Shown here: positions 25,825-35,219 of the stretch, piece after piece
Layout of the letters: each line of letters starts with the position of its first letter
Position numbering within the stretch: position 1 is the first letter of the stretch
Assembly: GCF_028735875.1 (NCBI RefSeq)
Contig: NZ_CP117834.1
Coordinates: 2,158,001-2,222,000 of the forward strand
DNA length: 64,000 nt
Origin: Shouchella hunanensis
GTDB taxonomy: Bacteria > Bacillota > Bacilli > Bacillales > Bacillaceae_D
Direction of reading: 5' to 3'
Translations under genes and position numbers: made by a program
The notes under the pieces: generated by a model
What the model saw: the letters and a program-made list of their open reading frames with translations, nothing else
What the model was told of the DNA's origin: nothing
The model's database searches: none

Positions 25825-28651
25825 ACGTTTAAATCGACAATTGCTTATTCCGCTCGTTGTAATATGTGTCGTTGTCGTCTCACTGGGGATCTTACTTGGG
25901 TTTTATGCGTATTATTTGCAAGAAGATTATCGAGAGAAGCAAAGCCATTTAAGCGAAAAACAAGAGATTGCCCTAAACATATCTGACCATGCCTACCAAG
26001 TTCTAATCCGAGCTAGAGGCTATTACGCGTTTGCTTTGCCAGAAGAGAGAGAAGCCTTATTCGATGAGTATGCACAATTACAACTAAACATTGAAGAGTT
26101 CTCTCGTCTGGATTTAAGTGAGGAAGAAGCGTCAATGATTGAAGAAGTTCATGCTATTTCCTCCCGCTATTATGACGATTTCTTACCAATAGCGATGAAT
26201 CTTGTAGAATCAGGAACGATGGAAGAATTGCAGCAGTATGCCACAAGCGGTGGAAATGAGACGGTTAATGAATTGATTGCAATGACGAATGCATATGTGG
26301 ATGCAAATAATGCAGAGACGAATCGACAGGCTGAAGCGTATTCTAATTCAGTGTCTAACCTACTCATGATTTGCTTGATGTTTATTCTACTCATTATGGC
26401 TTTGTTGTTTTCGTTATTTGCAGTCTTATTTGCACGAATTACAAAACCGATCAAACAGTTAACAGCGGTATCTGAAGAATTGGCAACTTCTACTGATCAA
26501 GGTGTCGAGCTTCCAATAACGAAAAGAGAAGATGAAATTGGTATCCTATCTCGATCATTTGGAAAAATGGTTGTAGCGATTCAGGAAAAAGAAGAAGAAC
26601 TGACTGCCCAAAATGAGGAATTAATTAGTCAACAGGACGAGCTCGAACAAAATCAGCGAAAACTATTGGATTCACTAGACGAAACTGAAAAAATAAAAGA
26701 ACGTCTATTAAAATTCAATCAACTAAATCGCTCTATTTCTACAACCGTAAAAAAACAAGTGCTATTAGATGAGCTCATCCATCATTTGGATGAAATTTAT
26801 CAAGCAGATAAAATGATCTTTACGCTGACAACAGATTTCTGTTACTCAGCAAAAGGGCTAGAGCAAGAAACGATTAAAACGTTTATCCAAACATTAAATC
26901 AAGGCATTCTGCCCATTCTAACAGCAAAGAAAGAGCCGTATATCGTTAGTCGTCAGGCAACAACCGCAGAAAAGGGAATTGCTGAAACGAGTGTCATTGC
27001 ATTTGACTTATATGTACCAGTTTATACGTCTAATGATAAAATCATTGCTGTATTCGGTTCAACTCGCATGGGACAATCTTATAAGAAGGAAGAAATAGAT
27101 GAAATGATTGGGGCAATGAATCAAATTGCTTTGGCCATTGAAAAAACGGTACTTTATGAAGAAACAGAGAAGAACCGACAGCTGAACCAAGATATTATTG
27201 ACCACGTAAATGAAGCGATCCAATTTATTGACTACGAAGGTCGTTTAATTCATTACAATGAAGCCTTTGTTGGGATTATTAAGCATTTAAATTCCATTGG
27301 AAAGCAAGTGCCTTTTAATGAATGGGTACAATGGATGGCTCAGTCAGTAAAAGAAAGCTCGCAATTGGAATCATTTTTTAATTATGTTAATACAAACCGA
27401 GAACCGGCATCTACTCGCTATGAAACGGTTACTGCCGATGGACGTGTTTTTGAGGTGTACGCCCAGCCAATTCTACGCAGAAAAGCATTTGTAGGAACGA
27501 TTTTGGTTCATAGGGACATGACAAAGGAATATGAAATTGATCAAATGAAATCAGAGCTGATTAGCACGGTTAGTCATGAATTAAGAACTCCGTTGACAAG
27601 CGTTTTAGGATTTACAGAGCTAATGTTAAACAGGGATTTAAAACCAGACCGACAAAAAAGGTATCTGGAATCCATTCATGGGGAAGCAAAGCGTTTAACC
27701 AATTTAATCAATAACTTTCTTGATTTGCAACGGATGGAAAATGGCGATTTTTATGAAGAAAAAACAGCCATTTCATTGCACCCATTAATGAAGCAGGTAA
27801 TAGAACAATTTGTTCCTCACTATCAATCCCATCATTTTCATTGGAGGTTTGATGTTGATGATGACAGAATAATGGGTTCTGAAGAAAAGATTCAACAGTT
27901 GCTTATGAATTTAATTAGCAATGCGGTGAAGTTTTCGCCTAATGGTGGAGACATAATTGTTCGTACAAAACAAGAAGAGGACCACGTCATTATTGATGTA
28001 ATGGACGAGGGACTGGGTATTCCTGAGCAAGACAGACCCAACTTATTTCGCAAATTTTTCCGTGTTGATAATAGTGATCGACGTTCTATCGGCGGAACAG
28101 GCCTTGGGTTACCAATCTGTAAAGAAATCGCAGAATTTCATGGAGGGACCATCTTTTTAAAATCTTCTTCTGAGGCAGGTACAGTTTTTCGCATCAGGCT
28201 TCCATTGGTTAAACCAAACAGTACTATTCAAGATGAACTAGATCGAGAGGAAACCCAGCATGCCATTTTATTACTAGAAGACGATCAAGCACTCGCTTTA
28301 TTACTGGTCGACGAACTAAAAGCCGAGGGGTTTTCAGTTAAACACGTTACGACTATACAGGCAGGGATCGACTATGTAAAAGCTAAGAACGTTGATGCTT
28401 TCATTGTAGATTTGATGCTAGAAGATGGTGATGCTGGTTGGAAATTTATAAAGCAAGTAAAAGCGCTTGAAAAAACCAAGCAGAAGCCAATCTTTATTTC
28501 ATCTGCTTTAAATGAGGTGAAAGAAAAAACAGAAGCGTATGATGTGAATTACTACCTTACAAAGCCTTATCCAGTAAAGACATTAATTAAGCAGATACAT
28601 GACGTATTGGACGAAGCAGATGGTAAGGGATCGATTGTTTTTCCACAATAA
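25805..28651 (+). CDS. Hybrid sensor histidine kinase (HAMP-GAF-PAS-HisKA-HATPase-REC)
   Basis: The 948-residue protein has an N-terminal TM helix (about 13-35), an extracytoplasmic four-helix sensor of about 150 residues and a second TM near 190-212. HAMP, a coiled coil, a GAF-like region (about 310-460) and a PAS region (about 465-575) follow. Then come HisKA with H591 (STVSHELRTPLTS), HATPase_c (NLISNAVKFSPNGG, GGTGLGLPICKEI) and a C-terminal receiver with D869 (FIVDLMLEDGDAG). It is the sensory input of the exopolysaccharide/c-di-GMP operon, passing phosphate to its own receiver and probably to the two response regulators upstream. The ligand is unknown. Confidence 0.88.
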   Translation: MKSFLNKRLNRQLLIPLVVICVVVVSLGILLGFYAYYLQEDYREKQSHLSEKQEIALNISDHAYQVLIRARGYYAFALPEEREALFDEYAQLQLNIEEFSRLDLSEEEASMIEEVHAISSRYYDDFLPIAMNLVESGTMEELQQYATSGGNETVNELIAMTNAYVDANNAETNRQAEAYSNSVSNLLMICLMFILLIMALLFSLFAVLFARITKPIKQLTAVSEELATSTDQGVELPITKREDEIGILSRSFGKMVVAIQEKEEELTAQNEELISQQDELEQNQRKLLDSLDETEKIKERLLKFNQLNRSISTTVKKQVLLDELIHHLDEIYQADKMIFTLTTDFCYSAKGLEQETIKTFIQTLNQGILPILTAKKEPYIVSRQATTAEKGIAETSVIAFDLYVPVYTSNDKIIAVFGSTRMGQSYKKEEIDEMIGAMNQIALAIEKTVLYEETEKNRQLNQDIIDHVNEAIQFIDYEGRLIHYNEAFVGIIKHLNSIGKQVPFNEWVQWMAQSVKESSQLESFFNYVNTNREPASTRYETVTADGRVFEVYAQPILRRKAFVGTILVHRDMTKEYEIDQMKSELISTVSHELRTPLTSVLGFTELMLNRDLKPDRQKRYLESIHGEAKRLTNLINNFLDLQRMENGDFYEEKTAISLHPLMKQVIEQFVPHYQSHHFHWRFDVDDDRIMGSEEKIQQLLMNLISNAVKFSPNGGDIIVRTKQEEDHVIIDVMDEGLGIPEQDRPNLFRKFFRVDNSDRRSIGGTGLGLPICKEIAEFHGGTIFLKSSSEAGTVFRIRLPLVKPNSTIQDELDREETQHAILLLEDDQALALLLVDELKAEGFSVKHVTTIQAGIDYVKAKNVDAFIVDLMLEDGDAGWKFIKQVKALEKTKQKPIFISSALNEVKEKTEAYDVNYYLTKPYPVKTLIKQIHDVLDEADGKGSIVFPQ

Positions 28652-28676
28652 GATAGACGACACCTATAGAGTCATA

Positions 28677-28709
28677 AGAAAATGGATAGAGAGAATCTGT
28701 CCATTTTCT
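28677..28709. terminator. Terminator closing the exopolysaccharide operon
   Basis: AGAAAATGGA and TCCATTTTCT form a 10-bp stem with a T-rich 3' end. It lies between convergent genes and may act both ways. Confidence 0.8.
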
Positions 28710-29489
28710 TTACGTTGACTGTTCGATCAGATGTTTTCGAATGAAGCGATTCACTTGCTGTGGATTATCAAGATTTGTCGCATGGTGAGCGTTTTCGATG
28801 TAAACAAGTGTTGCACGAGGAATCTTATTTGCCATTTCTTTTTGTTGGCGCGCTGTCATCGTATCATGATCCCCTTGTAGAATAAGGGTAGGGCAGCTTA
28901 CTTTGTGAAGATCCTCCTTGCTTTCCATTCTGGATACGGCATCCCAAATACGTACCCACTGCTTATGTGGGATAGAATGAACGGATTTTTTGATATAGTC
29001 AGCATTATTCTTATTAAAGGTTGATAGGGTTTTTGCTTGTATAGAAGCCATTAGGCTCATGGGGATGAATCTACTAGAAAGGCGGTTAATCGGAATAGCT
29101 AGTTTTTCGAACCAGTTATACGTATTGGTAAAGGGCGTGCCGATTAATAGTAAGGATTGTACGTAAGAAGGATAACGAATAGCTGTTTGCAACGAAATAT
29201 GGCCCCCCATTGATAATCCACAAAGATGGGCTTGCTTTATACCTAAGTGTTGGAGAAGCGCGATTAAATCACTGCTAAATTCTTCAGAGTCTACTTTTCT
29301 ATCCGGTAAAGTAGATTTTCCATGTCCCCGTACATCCCAAACGATTGTTTTGTAATCATTAGAGAGGTCCTCTACTTGTGGTTGCCACTGTGCATGATCC
29401 CATGAAGCCCCATGGGTAAAAAGAATTGCGTCACCAGAACCAGCGACTTCATAATAAATCTCACTATCATTATGAGAAAAAAATGGCAT
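28710..29489 (-). CDS. Alpha/beta hydrolase
   Basis: The 259-residue cytoplasmic protein is a typical alpha/beta hydrolase: oxyanion region FTHGASWDHAQW, WDVRGHGKS, nucleophile GLSMGG near residue 98, acid in LQGDHDTMT and histidine in ENAHHATN near 238. The substrate cannot be predicted; relatives include esterases and peroxidases. Start ATG 29489 follows CTAGGAGGTC. A near-palindrome around 29519-29542 upstream may be an operator. Confidence 0.85.
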   Translation of the reverse strand: MPFFSHNDSEIYYEVAGSGDAILFTHGASWDHAQWQPQVEDLSNDYKTIVWDVRGHGKSTLPDRKVDSEEFSSDLIALLQHLGIKQAHLCGLSMGGHISLQTAIRYPSYVQSLLLIGTPFTNTYNWFEKLAIPINRLSSRFIPMSLMASIQAKTLSTFNKNNADYIKKSVHSIPHKQWVRIWDAVSRMESKEDLHKVSCPTLILQGDHDTMTARQQKEMANKIPRATLVYIENAHHATNLDNPQQVNRFIRKHLIEQST

Positions 29490-30098
29490 AAAGACCTCCT
29501 AGACAATGTGTATAGTAAATGGATAGAGTATGTATCTATCATTATGTTTCGATAGGGCTTTGTCAATGATTAATCAAACGTTTAATAAATCATGTACAAC
29601 ACCCTCCAAACGAATAAATTTCTAAACTATGAAACAATGTTTCTAATTCAAGGTTTTCATTAGCTAATTTCGGGTAACTGAAAATAGCTAGTGGTTTTTT
29701 CATTTTTTGTAAATGATGGGGCATAGCACCAATGATCATTTAGAAGAACTTGTTTTTTATGATTGGATATATTAAGAGATGTGAACCAGCGGTCATACCC
29801 AATCATTTGAAGCTCGTATTTGATAAGAGCTATTGTCTAGACATTTTTGATACATGCTCTATTACACTGTAGAGCGAGTGTAAAGGTTACGTTAAAGTTC
29901 GGTTAATGGAATTTCATTACTATAGCGATTTTGTTACGATTTAAGAGTGAATGAAAAATAAGTACATCATTCTTTTTATTAGAATGATTATTTTTCTTCT
30001 CCCTATTGATTGACAGTTTTGGTTTTTATATTTATGATATTTTTAAATAGTATATTAATTCTTTTTTTTTGAAATAAAACTAGAGAGGGGAAGCTTAT
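29490..30098. other. 609-bp control region between divergent transcription units
   Basis: No gene is supported. It contains the promoter area of the leftward hydrolase and a long upstream region for the rightward aminotransferase/reductase operon, which includes a terminator-like hairpin at 29966-29995. Confidence 0.5.
29966..29995 (+). terminator. Terminator-like hairpin in the leader of the aminotransferase/reductase operon
   Basis: ATCATTCT-TTTTATT-AGAATGAT is followed by TATTTTTCTTC. There is no gene directly upstream on this strand, so it may attenuate the operon that starts 100 bases later, or end an unseen small RNA. Confidence 0.5.
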
Positions 30099-32813
30099 GT
30101 GAAAACGATCAATCCTTCAATTTCTAAGATAATGACCATTTTTCATATGGATAAGACCTATATGAAGGGGAGTCGTAATCGGTTATATGATGCGAATGAC
30201 ATTGAATATTTGGATTACACTTCTCAATATGGAGCTCTGCCCCTTGGTTACAATCCTGAAGAGATTTGGCGAAGTATTAAGACATTTAACGAAAACCAAT
30301 ACCCAAGTATGTGTCAGCCGTCGGCCCCTTTTTTTGCAGAAGAATTAGCTATCCAACTAACTAACCTTTTTGTTGATGATCTTAATATTTGTACGTTTGC
30401 CCAAAGTGGTGCGGAATCGGTAGAGGCAGCAATAAAGTTAGCTAGGGCTCACTCGAAAAAAGAGAAAATTCTTTCTTGTCACAAAAGTTTTCATGGAAAA
30501 ACACTCAGGGCCTTATCCGCTACAGGGCAAAAAGTGTATCAAGAACCGTTCTTTATTCACCATGAATCCTATCCTAAAATTCCTTACAATGATCTTCAAA
30601 GCTTGTTAAAAGTGTTGGAAACGAGTGGGGACGAGATTGCTGCGTTCATTGTCGAACCAATACAAGGTGAAGGTGGCGTTAATATCCCGGACGCTGAATA
30701 CCTATCAAAAGCCATTGCTTTGTGTCATTCCTACGATGTATTGGTCATTGTGGATGAAATTCAAACGGGTCTCGGTCGATTGGGCAATTGGGCGGTGACA
30801 TCTGAAGAGGAGCTGTTGCCAGACATCGTCTTGTTGTCAAAAGCGTTAGGTGGGGGATTAGTTCCGATCGCAGCTTGTATTAGTCGAGAAGTGCTATGGA
30901 CGGATCGATTTGGTTTAAATCACAGCTCTACGTTTGCGAATAACAATTTTACCTCATGCGTAAGTTTATCCTTTATTCAAGCGATAAAAAAACAAGATCA
31001 TTTCTTCGAGAATGTGCTTGAACTAGGGGATGAACTTCGACGAAAGCTTGAGCGAGTAAAGGAAAAGTGGCCGGGTGTCATAAAAGAAATTCGAGGTAAA
31101 GGTCTTCTTTCAGCTATAGAGTTTGAGCCAATAGATGCAAGTGATTCCTTCGAAATGGCGAACCTCATTTCATTCGGCGGATATGGGTACATGATTTCAG
31201 GTTACTTATTAAATGTCCATCATGTAAGGATCGTTCCTTTTTTAAATGATCCATTAACATTGAGGATGCAACCACCGTTGAACGTTGATCGAACCGATAT
31301 TGATTTTTTCTGTGAAGCATTTGATCGTTTATGCGAGATCCTATGTAAAAAAGATTTCTATTTATTGTATCGCTATACAGTAGGGGATTGTCGTAAACCA
31401 GTTGAAGTAAACGATTATCGAGACCGAAACCTTCCGATTTTGTCATCAATGGTAGATGAGACGAGTCAGCTAGTAGGTTCGTTCGCGTTTCTTTGTCACT
31501 ATCCTTCGACAAATGATTTGATAAAAAATACACCTTCGTTTGAACAGTTTAGTGAAGAAGAGTTAAAGGCCATTTTGAAATGGGAAGCAGACTTCTCCGG
31601 TGCAGGTGTCATTTGTAAATTGCCAGCAATCAAAGGGGCTGATGGCAATTATGCTGAAGGTTGGCTCATTGGCATTACATATGGCGGTGAAGAAATTCTT
31701 GAACGCCCAAAAGAAGAAGTCTTGAGCACGATTAAAGATGGTGTGAAGCTGGCAAAAGAGTTAGGGGCTGATGTCATTGGTTTAGGCGCATATACATCGA
31801 TTGTTACAAGGGGGGGCTATGATCTACTCGATGAGGGTGTCACCTTAACAACGGGGAATACACTCACGATGATTAATGCGACTGAAGCGATGCTAAAAGG
31901 AGCGAATTTATTAAAGCATCGTGTTGCAGACTCCACTATTGGCGTAATCGGAGCGAACGGAGCTATTGGAAGAATTGGTTCATATCTATTAGCGAGGAAA
32001 ACGTCAAAATTGACGCTAATCGGGAAAAATGGCAACAATCCTATTGCAAACTACAAGCGACTAAAGAAATTGGCTAATGGAATTTACCTTGATTGTCTAA
32101 TGGAATGCAAAGAAAACACAGGAATTCGCAAGCGGTTGTTAGAGGTTCTCCATACTGCCCGACTGACAGACCGATTTGAAGAAGAAGTATTATTCCTGGA
32201 TAAGTGGCTTGATGGTGCGTCTGTTACGAAATCATCTGTTCCAAATGTGATTGATCCAATCGAACGGCTTTTTGAGGAATTAAATGAACGAATTCCTATT
32301 AGGTACAGTGTTTATTTGGAAGAAGAATTAGCTGATATGGATCTCATTCTGACAGCGACGAGTTCAATGAGTGCGTTTGTTCCTGTTCAGTTAATTAAGG
32401 CAGGAGCCGTCATTTGCGATGTGTCTCAGCCTCCAAATGTCGGAAGGGATGTGCAAAAAGAACGGAAGGATGTTCTGATTATTGAAGGAGGACTTGTTCA
32501 GTATGCTGATCCAATTCGATTCGGACAAAACTTAGGCTATGAAGCAGGTCAGAACTTAGCTTGTTTGTCAGAGACGATGTTGCTTTCACTCGATCAAGCG
32601 AGTAAAAGTTATGGGATAGGCGGACGAATTCGAATGGAAGACGTGTATTACATTCAACGATTAGCAGAAAAACATCAATTTAAACTTGCAGATTTACAAA
32701 GCTTTGGGAAAAAAGTAACCAATGAAGAGATCTTGAACATTCGAGCAGAAATAGTGCTTCGTCAAGAAGAGATTGCTTATTCGTCTAGTACAATAAAGGA
32801 GGCTGGCAAATGA
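30099..32813 (+). CDS. Class III aminotransferase fused to an acyl-ACP-reductase-like domain
   Basis: This 904-residue fusion has an N-terminal PLP fold-type I aminotransferase (about 1-420: FAQSGAESVEAAIKLAR, VDEIQTGLGRLG, PLP lysine K248 in LLSKALGGG). Its C-terminal half (about 500-870) resembles cyanobacterial acyl-ACP reductase. That half has LGAYTSIVTRGGYDLL, LTTGNTLT, Rossmann loop GVIGANGAIGRIG near 613, EGGLVQYADP, and C822 in LACLSETMLL aligning with the reductase's catalytic cysteine. Together they could reduce an acyl thioester to an aldehyde and transaminate it to a primary amine in one polypeptide. GTG start after GAGAGGGG. The next gene overlaps by ATGA. Chain length and carrier are unknown. 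Confidence 0.8.
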   Translation: MKTINPSISKIMTIFHMDKTYMKGSRNRLYDANDIEYLDYTSQYGALPLGYNPEEIWRSIKTFNENQYPSMCQPSAPFFAEELAIQLTNLFVDDLNICTFAQSGAESVEAAIKLARAHSKKEKILSCHKSFHGKTLRALSATGQKVYQEPFFIHHESYPKIPYNDLQSLLKVLETSGDEIAAFIVEPIQGEGGVNIPDAEYLSKAIALCHSYDVLVIVDEIQTGLGRLGNWAVTSEEELLPDIVLLSKALGGGLVPIAACISREVLWTDRFGLNHSSTFANNNFTSCVSLSFIQAIKKQDHFFENVLELGDELRRKLERVKEKWPGVIKEIRGKGLLSAIEFEPIDASDSFEMANLISFGGYGYMISGYLLNVHHVRIVPFLNDPLTLRMQPPLNVDRTDIDFFCEAFDRLCEILCKKDFYLLYRYTVGDCRKPVEVNDYRDRNLPILSSMVDETSQLVGSFAFLCHYPSTNDLIKNTPSFEQFSEEELKAILKWEADFSGAGVICKLPAIKGADGNYAEGWLIGITYGGEEILERPKEEVLSTIKDGVKLAKELGADVIGLGAYTSIVTRGGYDLLDEGVTLTTGNTLTMINATEAMLKGANLLKHRVADSTIGVIGANGAIGRIGSYLLARKTSKLTLIGKNGNNPIANYKRLKKLANGIYLDCLMECKENTGIRKRLLEVLHTARLTDRFEEEVLFLDKWLDGASVTKSSVPNVIDPIERLFEELNERIPIRYSVYLEEELADMDLILTATSSMSAFVPVQLIKAGAVICDVSQPPNVGRDVQKERKDVLIIEGGLVQYADPIRFGQNLGYEAGQNLACLSETMLLSLDQASKSYGIGGRIRMEDVYYIQRLAEKHQFKLADLQSFGKKVTNEEILNIRAEIVLRQEEIAYSSSTIKEAGK

Positions 32814-33979
32814 GTGGAGTCGATACTATGCAGCGAACTCAAGCACCATCGGTAGAAGATAAGCTTAAAGAAAGTATTTATCAAGATGAGTGGCTTTTAT
32901 ACACAACGAGTGATGAGGATTCGGATTCGGAAATAAGAGCACTTGATATTCAAAGAGACGATGTTGTTTTGTCTGTTACAGGCAGTGGTTGTCGAAGTTT
33001 AGCTCTACTTATAAAGGAACCGAATAAGCTGATTTCAATTGATGCCAATCCTTATCAGAACTTTTTACTCGAACTTAAAATAGCAGCGATTCGGCATTTT
33101 AAAAGAGAGGACTGTTTAGCGTTTTTTGGTATAACGGAAAGTGAGAACCGCAAAGAGATGTTTCAACAGTTAAAAGAAGATTTATCCGAACAAGCACAAA
33201 CATTTTGGGTTAGGCACATTGAAAAGATTGACACAGGATTTATTTACTTAGGTAAACATGAGATGTTCTACAAAAAGTATATGGGTTCATTTTTGTTTCG
33301 TTTTAGACGGAAACAATTCAAAGAATTATTGGAATGCGAGACGATTGAACAGCAAAGAGACTATTACGATAAAAACTGGAATAATTTTTTATGGAAACGA
33401 GCGGTTAAGCTGTTGAGTCAAAGAGTGTTCTTTGAAAAATTCTTAGGTGATCCAAGCTATTTTAATCAAGTCAAGAAAGACTTTTCCATAGGTGATTATT
33501 TATTGTCGAGGTTTGAACATACCTTTAAACACCATTTGGTCAAAGACAATCACTTTCTTACCTTTCTATTTTGTGGGCAATATCTAAATGAGAAGGGTCT
33601 TCCTGTCTATCTACTAGAAGAGAATTATGACATTATCAAACACAATCTTCATCGAGTCGAGATCGTTACTGACCGGATTGATCCTTATTTAGCATCCTTA
33701 CCAGCGCAATCGATTGATAAGTATTCACTTTCTGATATCTCTGGGTGGATTCCGTTAGAAGAGTTTCGCTCTATTCTTGAGGATGTGAAGCGGACGATGA
33801 GTAAGAGCGGAAGGCTATGCTATCGTAATTTTCTAGCGAAGCGTACTCTTAGTGAGGTGGGTATTGCTGGACTACGGCAAGATCGTGCAATGATGAATGA
33901 ATTAGATGCGGCGGATCGTGCGTTTGCTTTTAGTTTTGAAGTCGCACAAAAGGAGGACACTCATGAATCCGTATTATGA
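32810..33979 (+). CDS. DUF3419 (BtaA-like) aminocarboxypropyl transferase
   Basis: The 389-residue protein resembles DUF3419/BtaA enzymes, which move the 3-amino-3-carboxypropyl group from S-adenosylmethionine to an acceptor (diacylglycerol in betaine-lipid synthesis). The SAM-binding segment reads VVLSVTGSGCRSLALLIKEP followed by LISIDANPYQ near residues 45-75. The C-terminal LSDISGWIPLEEFRSIL and SGRLCYRNFLAKR are also typical. There is no BtaB methyltransferase nearby, so betaine lipid is not the obvious product. Overlap with the fusion gene upstream suggests the acceptor may be the amine made there. Confidence 0.8.
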   Translation: MSGVDTMQRTQAPSVEDKLKESIYQDEWLLYTTSDEDSDSEIRALDIQRDDVVLSVTGSGCRSLALLIKEPNKLISIDANPYQNFLLELKIAAIRHFKREDCLAFFGITESENRKEMFQQLKEDLSEQAQTFWVRHIEKIDTGFIYLGKHEMFYKKYMGSFLFRFRRKQFKELLECETIEQQRDYYDKNWNNFLWKRAVKLLSQRVFFEKFLGDPSYFNQVKKDFSIGDYLLSRFEHTFKHHLVKDNHFLTFLFCGQYLNEKGLPVYLLEENYDIIKHNLHRVEIVTDRIDPYLASLPAQSIDKYSLSDISGWIPLEEFRSILEDVKRTMSKSGRLCYRNFLAKRTLSEVGIAGLRQDRAMMNELDAADRAFAFSFEVAQKEDTHESVL

Positions 33980-35117
33980 AGTTGAATGGTATGATGATGA
34001 AACAGACACTCGGGTTTTTATTGTAATTGATCAATTAATAGGTGGATTAGCTGCTGGAGGCATACGAATGAGTCCAACGGTAACAATGGAAGATATTCGT
34101 AGTCTTGCTCATTTGATGACGAAGAAAAACAGTGTAATGGGCATTCCACTTGGTGGTGCAAAGATAGGGATTGTTGGTGACCCGGAAGGTGTTGATAAAG
34201 AAGAGAAATTAAAAGCATTTGGTCGCATGGCAGAATCTTTATTAAAAACAAAGCTTTTAATTGGAGAAGATATGGGAATATCCAGCCAAAACGTCAAATC
34301 AATCTACGAATCCATTCAATTTAATCCAATTGAACTGGTTGCTCAAATAAGAAAACAACAAGGAATGCACATCCAGATGCCTGAAGGGAAAAGTATTGAT
34401 GACTTATTAAGTGAAGAGTTTATGGACTACCTTGCTGGCTTTGGTCTAATGGAGGCAATGGAAGAGGCTGCTCAACTGATAAATCTTGATCTGAACCAAG
34501 CTCAGGTCGGACTTCAAGGTTTTGGAACGGTGGGTAGTGGGATTGCGATGCTTTTGCTAGAGAAAGGGTCGACTATAACAGCGATTAGTGATGCTCATCG
34601 TTGTATGTACAGACAAACAGGTTTTTCTCTTGCTGAACTTCAAGTCTTAAAAGAGCACGGAGGAGTCATACAGCCTGAGCTATTTAGAAATGTTAAGATC
34701 GTACCATCTAGCGAGATCGTTGGATTACCTGTAGATATTTTTATACCTGCATCGATTTCAAATGCTATACACAGAGACAATGCAGGTAGTTTAAAGGCTA
34801 GCCTCATTGTGGAAGCTGCGAATTTTCCAACAACGAATGAAGCAGAGCAAATTTTGTTGAAGATGCATAAGATGATCCTCCCTGATTTTGTTGTGAACGC
34901 CGGATCGGCGACAGGTTTTGGCTTACTAATAACAGGGCAAGCAGAGTATCAGGATGTCTTTCAAGCATGTGCTCAGCGAATTAGAGAAACAGTGAGAACG
35001 ATTTTAACAGAGAGTTTAAAGGGCGAAAAAACGCCGCGGGAGATCGCAGATGAAATGGCTTCTTACAACTTAAACGAAATGGTAACAAACGAGCAAGCTA
35101 AAGTGGAGACCAAATAA
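33963..35117 (+). CDS. Glutamate/leucine/phenylalanine/valine dehydrogenase family protein
   Basis: The 384-residue protein has the Glu/Leu dehydrogenase plan: LAAGGIRMSP, MTKKNSVMGIPLGGAKIGI with the catalytic lysine region, LIGEDMGIS and the NAD loop GLQGFGTVGSGIAM near 180. It interconverts an amino acid and its keto acid with ammonia and NAD(P)H. ATG 33963 follows AAAGGAGGA and lies inside the end of the DUF3419 gene, so the three genes form one coupled unit. It could regenerate the amino donor for the aminotransferase domain or act on the aminocarboxypropyl product; substrate specificity is not readable. Confidence 0.85.
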   Translation: MNPYYEVEWYDDETDTRVFIVIDQLIGGLAAGGIRMSPTVTMEDIRSLAHLMTKKNSVMGIPLGGAKIGIVGDPEGVDKEEKLKAFGRMAESLLKTKLLIGEDMGISSQNVKSIYESIQFNPIELVAQIRKQQGMHIQMPEGKSIDDLLSEEFMDYLAGFGLMEAMEEAAQLINLDLNQAQVGLQGFGTVGSGIAMLLLEKGSTITAISDAHRCMYRQTGFSLAELQVLKEHGGVIQPELFRNVKIVPSSEIVGLPVDIFIPASISNAIHRDNAGSLKASLIVEAANFPTTNEAEQILLKMHKMILPDFVVNAGSATGFGLLITGQAEYQDVFQACAQRIRETVRTILTESLKGEKTPREIADEMASYNLNEMVTNEQAKVETK

Positions 35118-35181
35118 ATCATGTAAGGCATTTGTGTTTCGATAGGCATGATTGACACCTGCTATCGATCATTATAAGCTT

Positions 35182-35197
35182 TTAGTTATATAACTAA
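35182..35197 (+). promoter_or_regulatory. 16-bp palindrome, candidate TetR autoregulatory operator
   Basis: TTAGTTATATAACTAA is a perfect palindrome just upstream of the TetR gene's ribosome binding site. A TTGACA (35152-35157) lies 24 bases before it. Confidence 0.6.
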
Positions 35198-35219
35198 CTT
35201 AATAATGAGGGGGATAAGC

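Noticed and set aside
32810..33979. DUF3419 gene as a betaine-lipid (DGTS) enzyme
   Set aside because: The BtaB-type N-methyltransferase expected for DGTS is not nearby, and the neighbours point to an amine acceptor instead.
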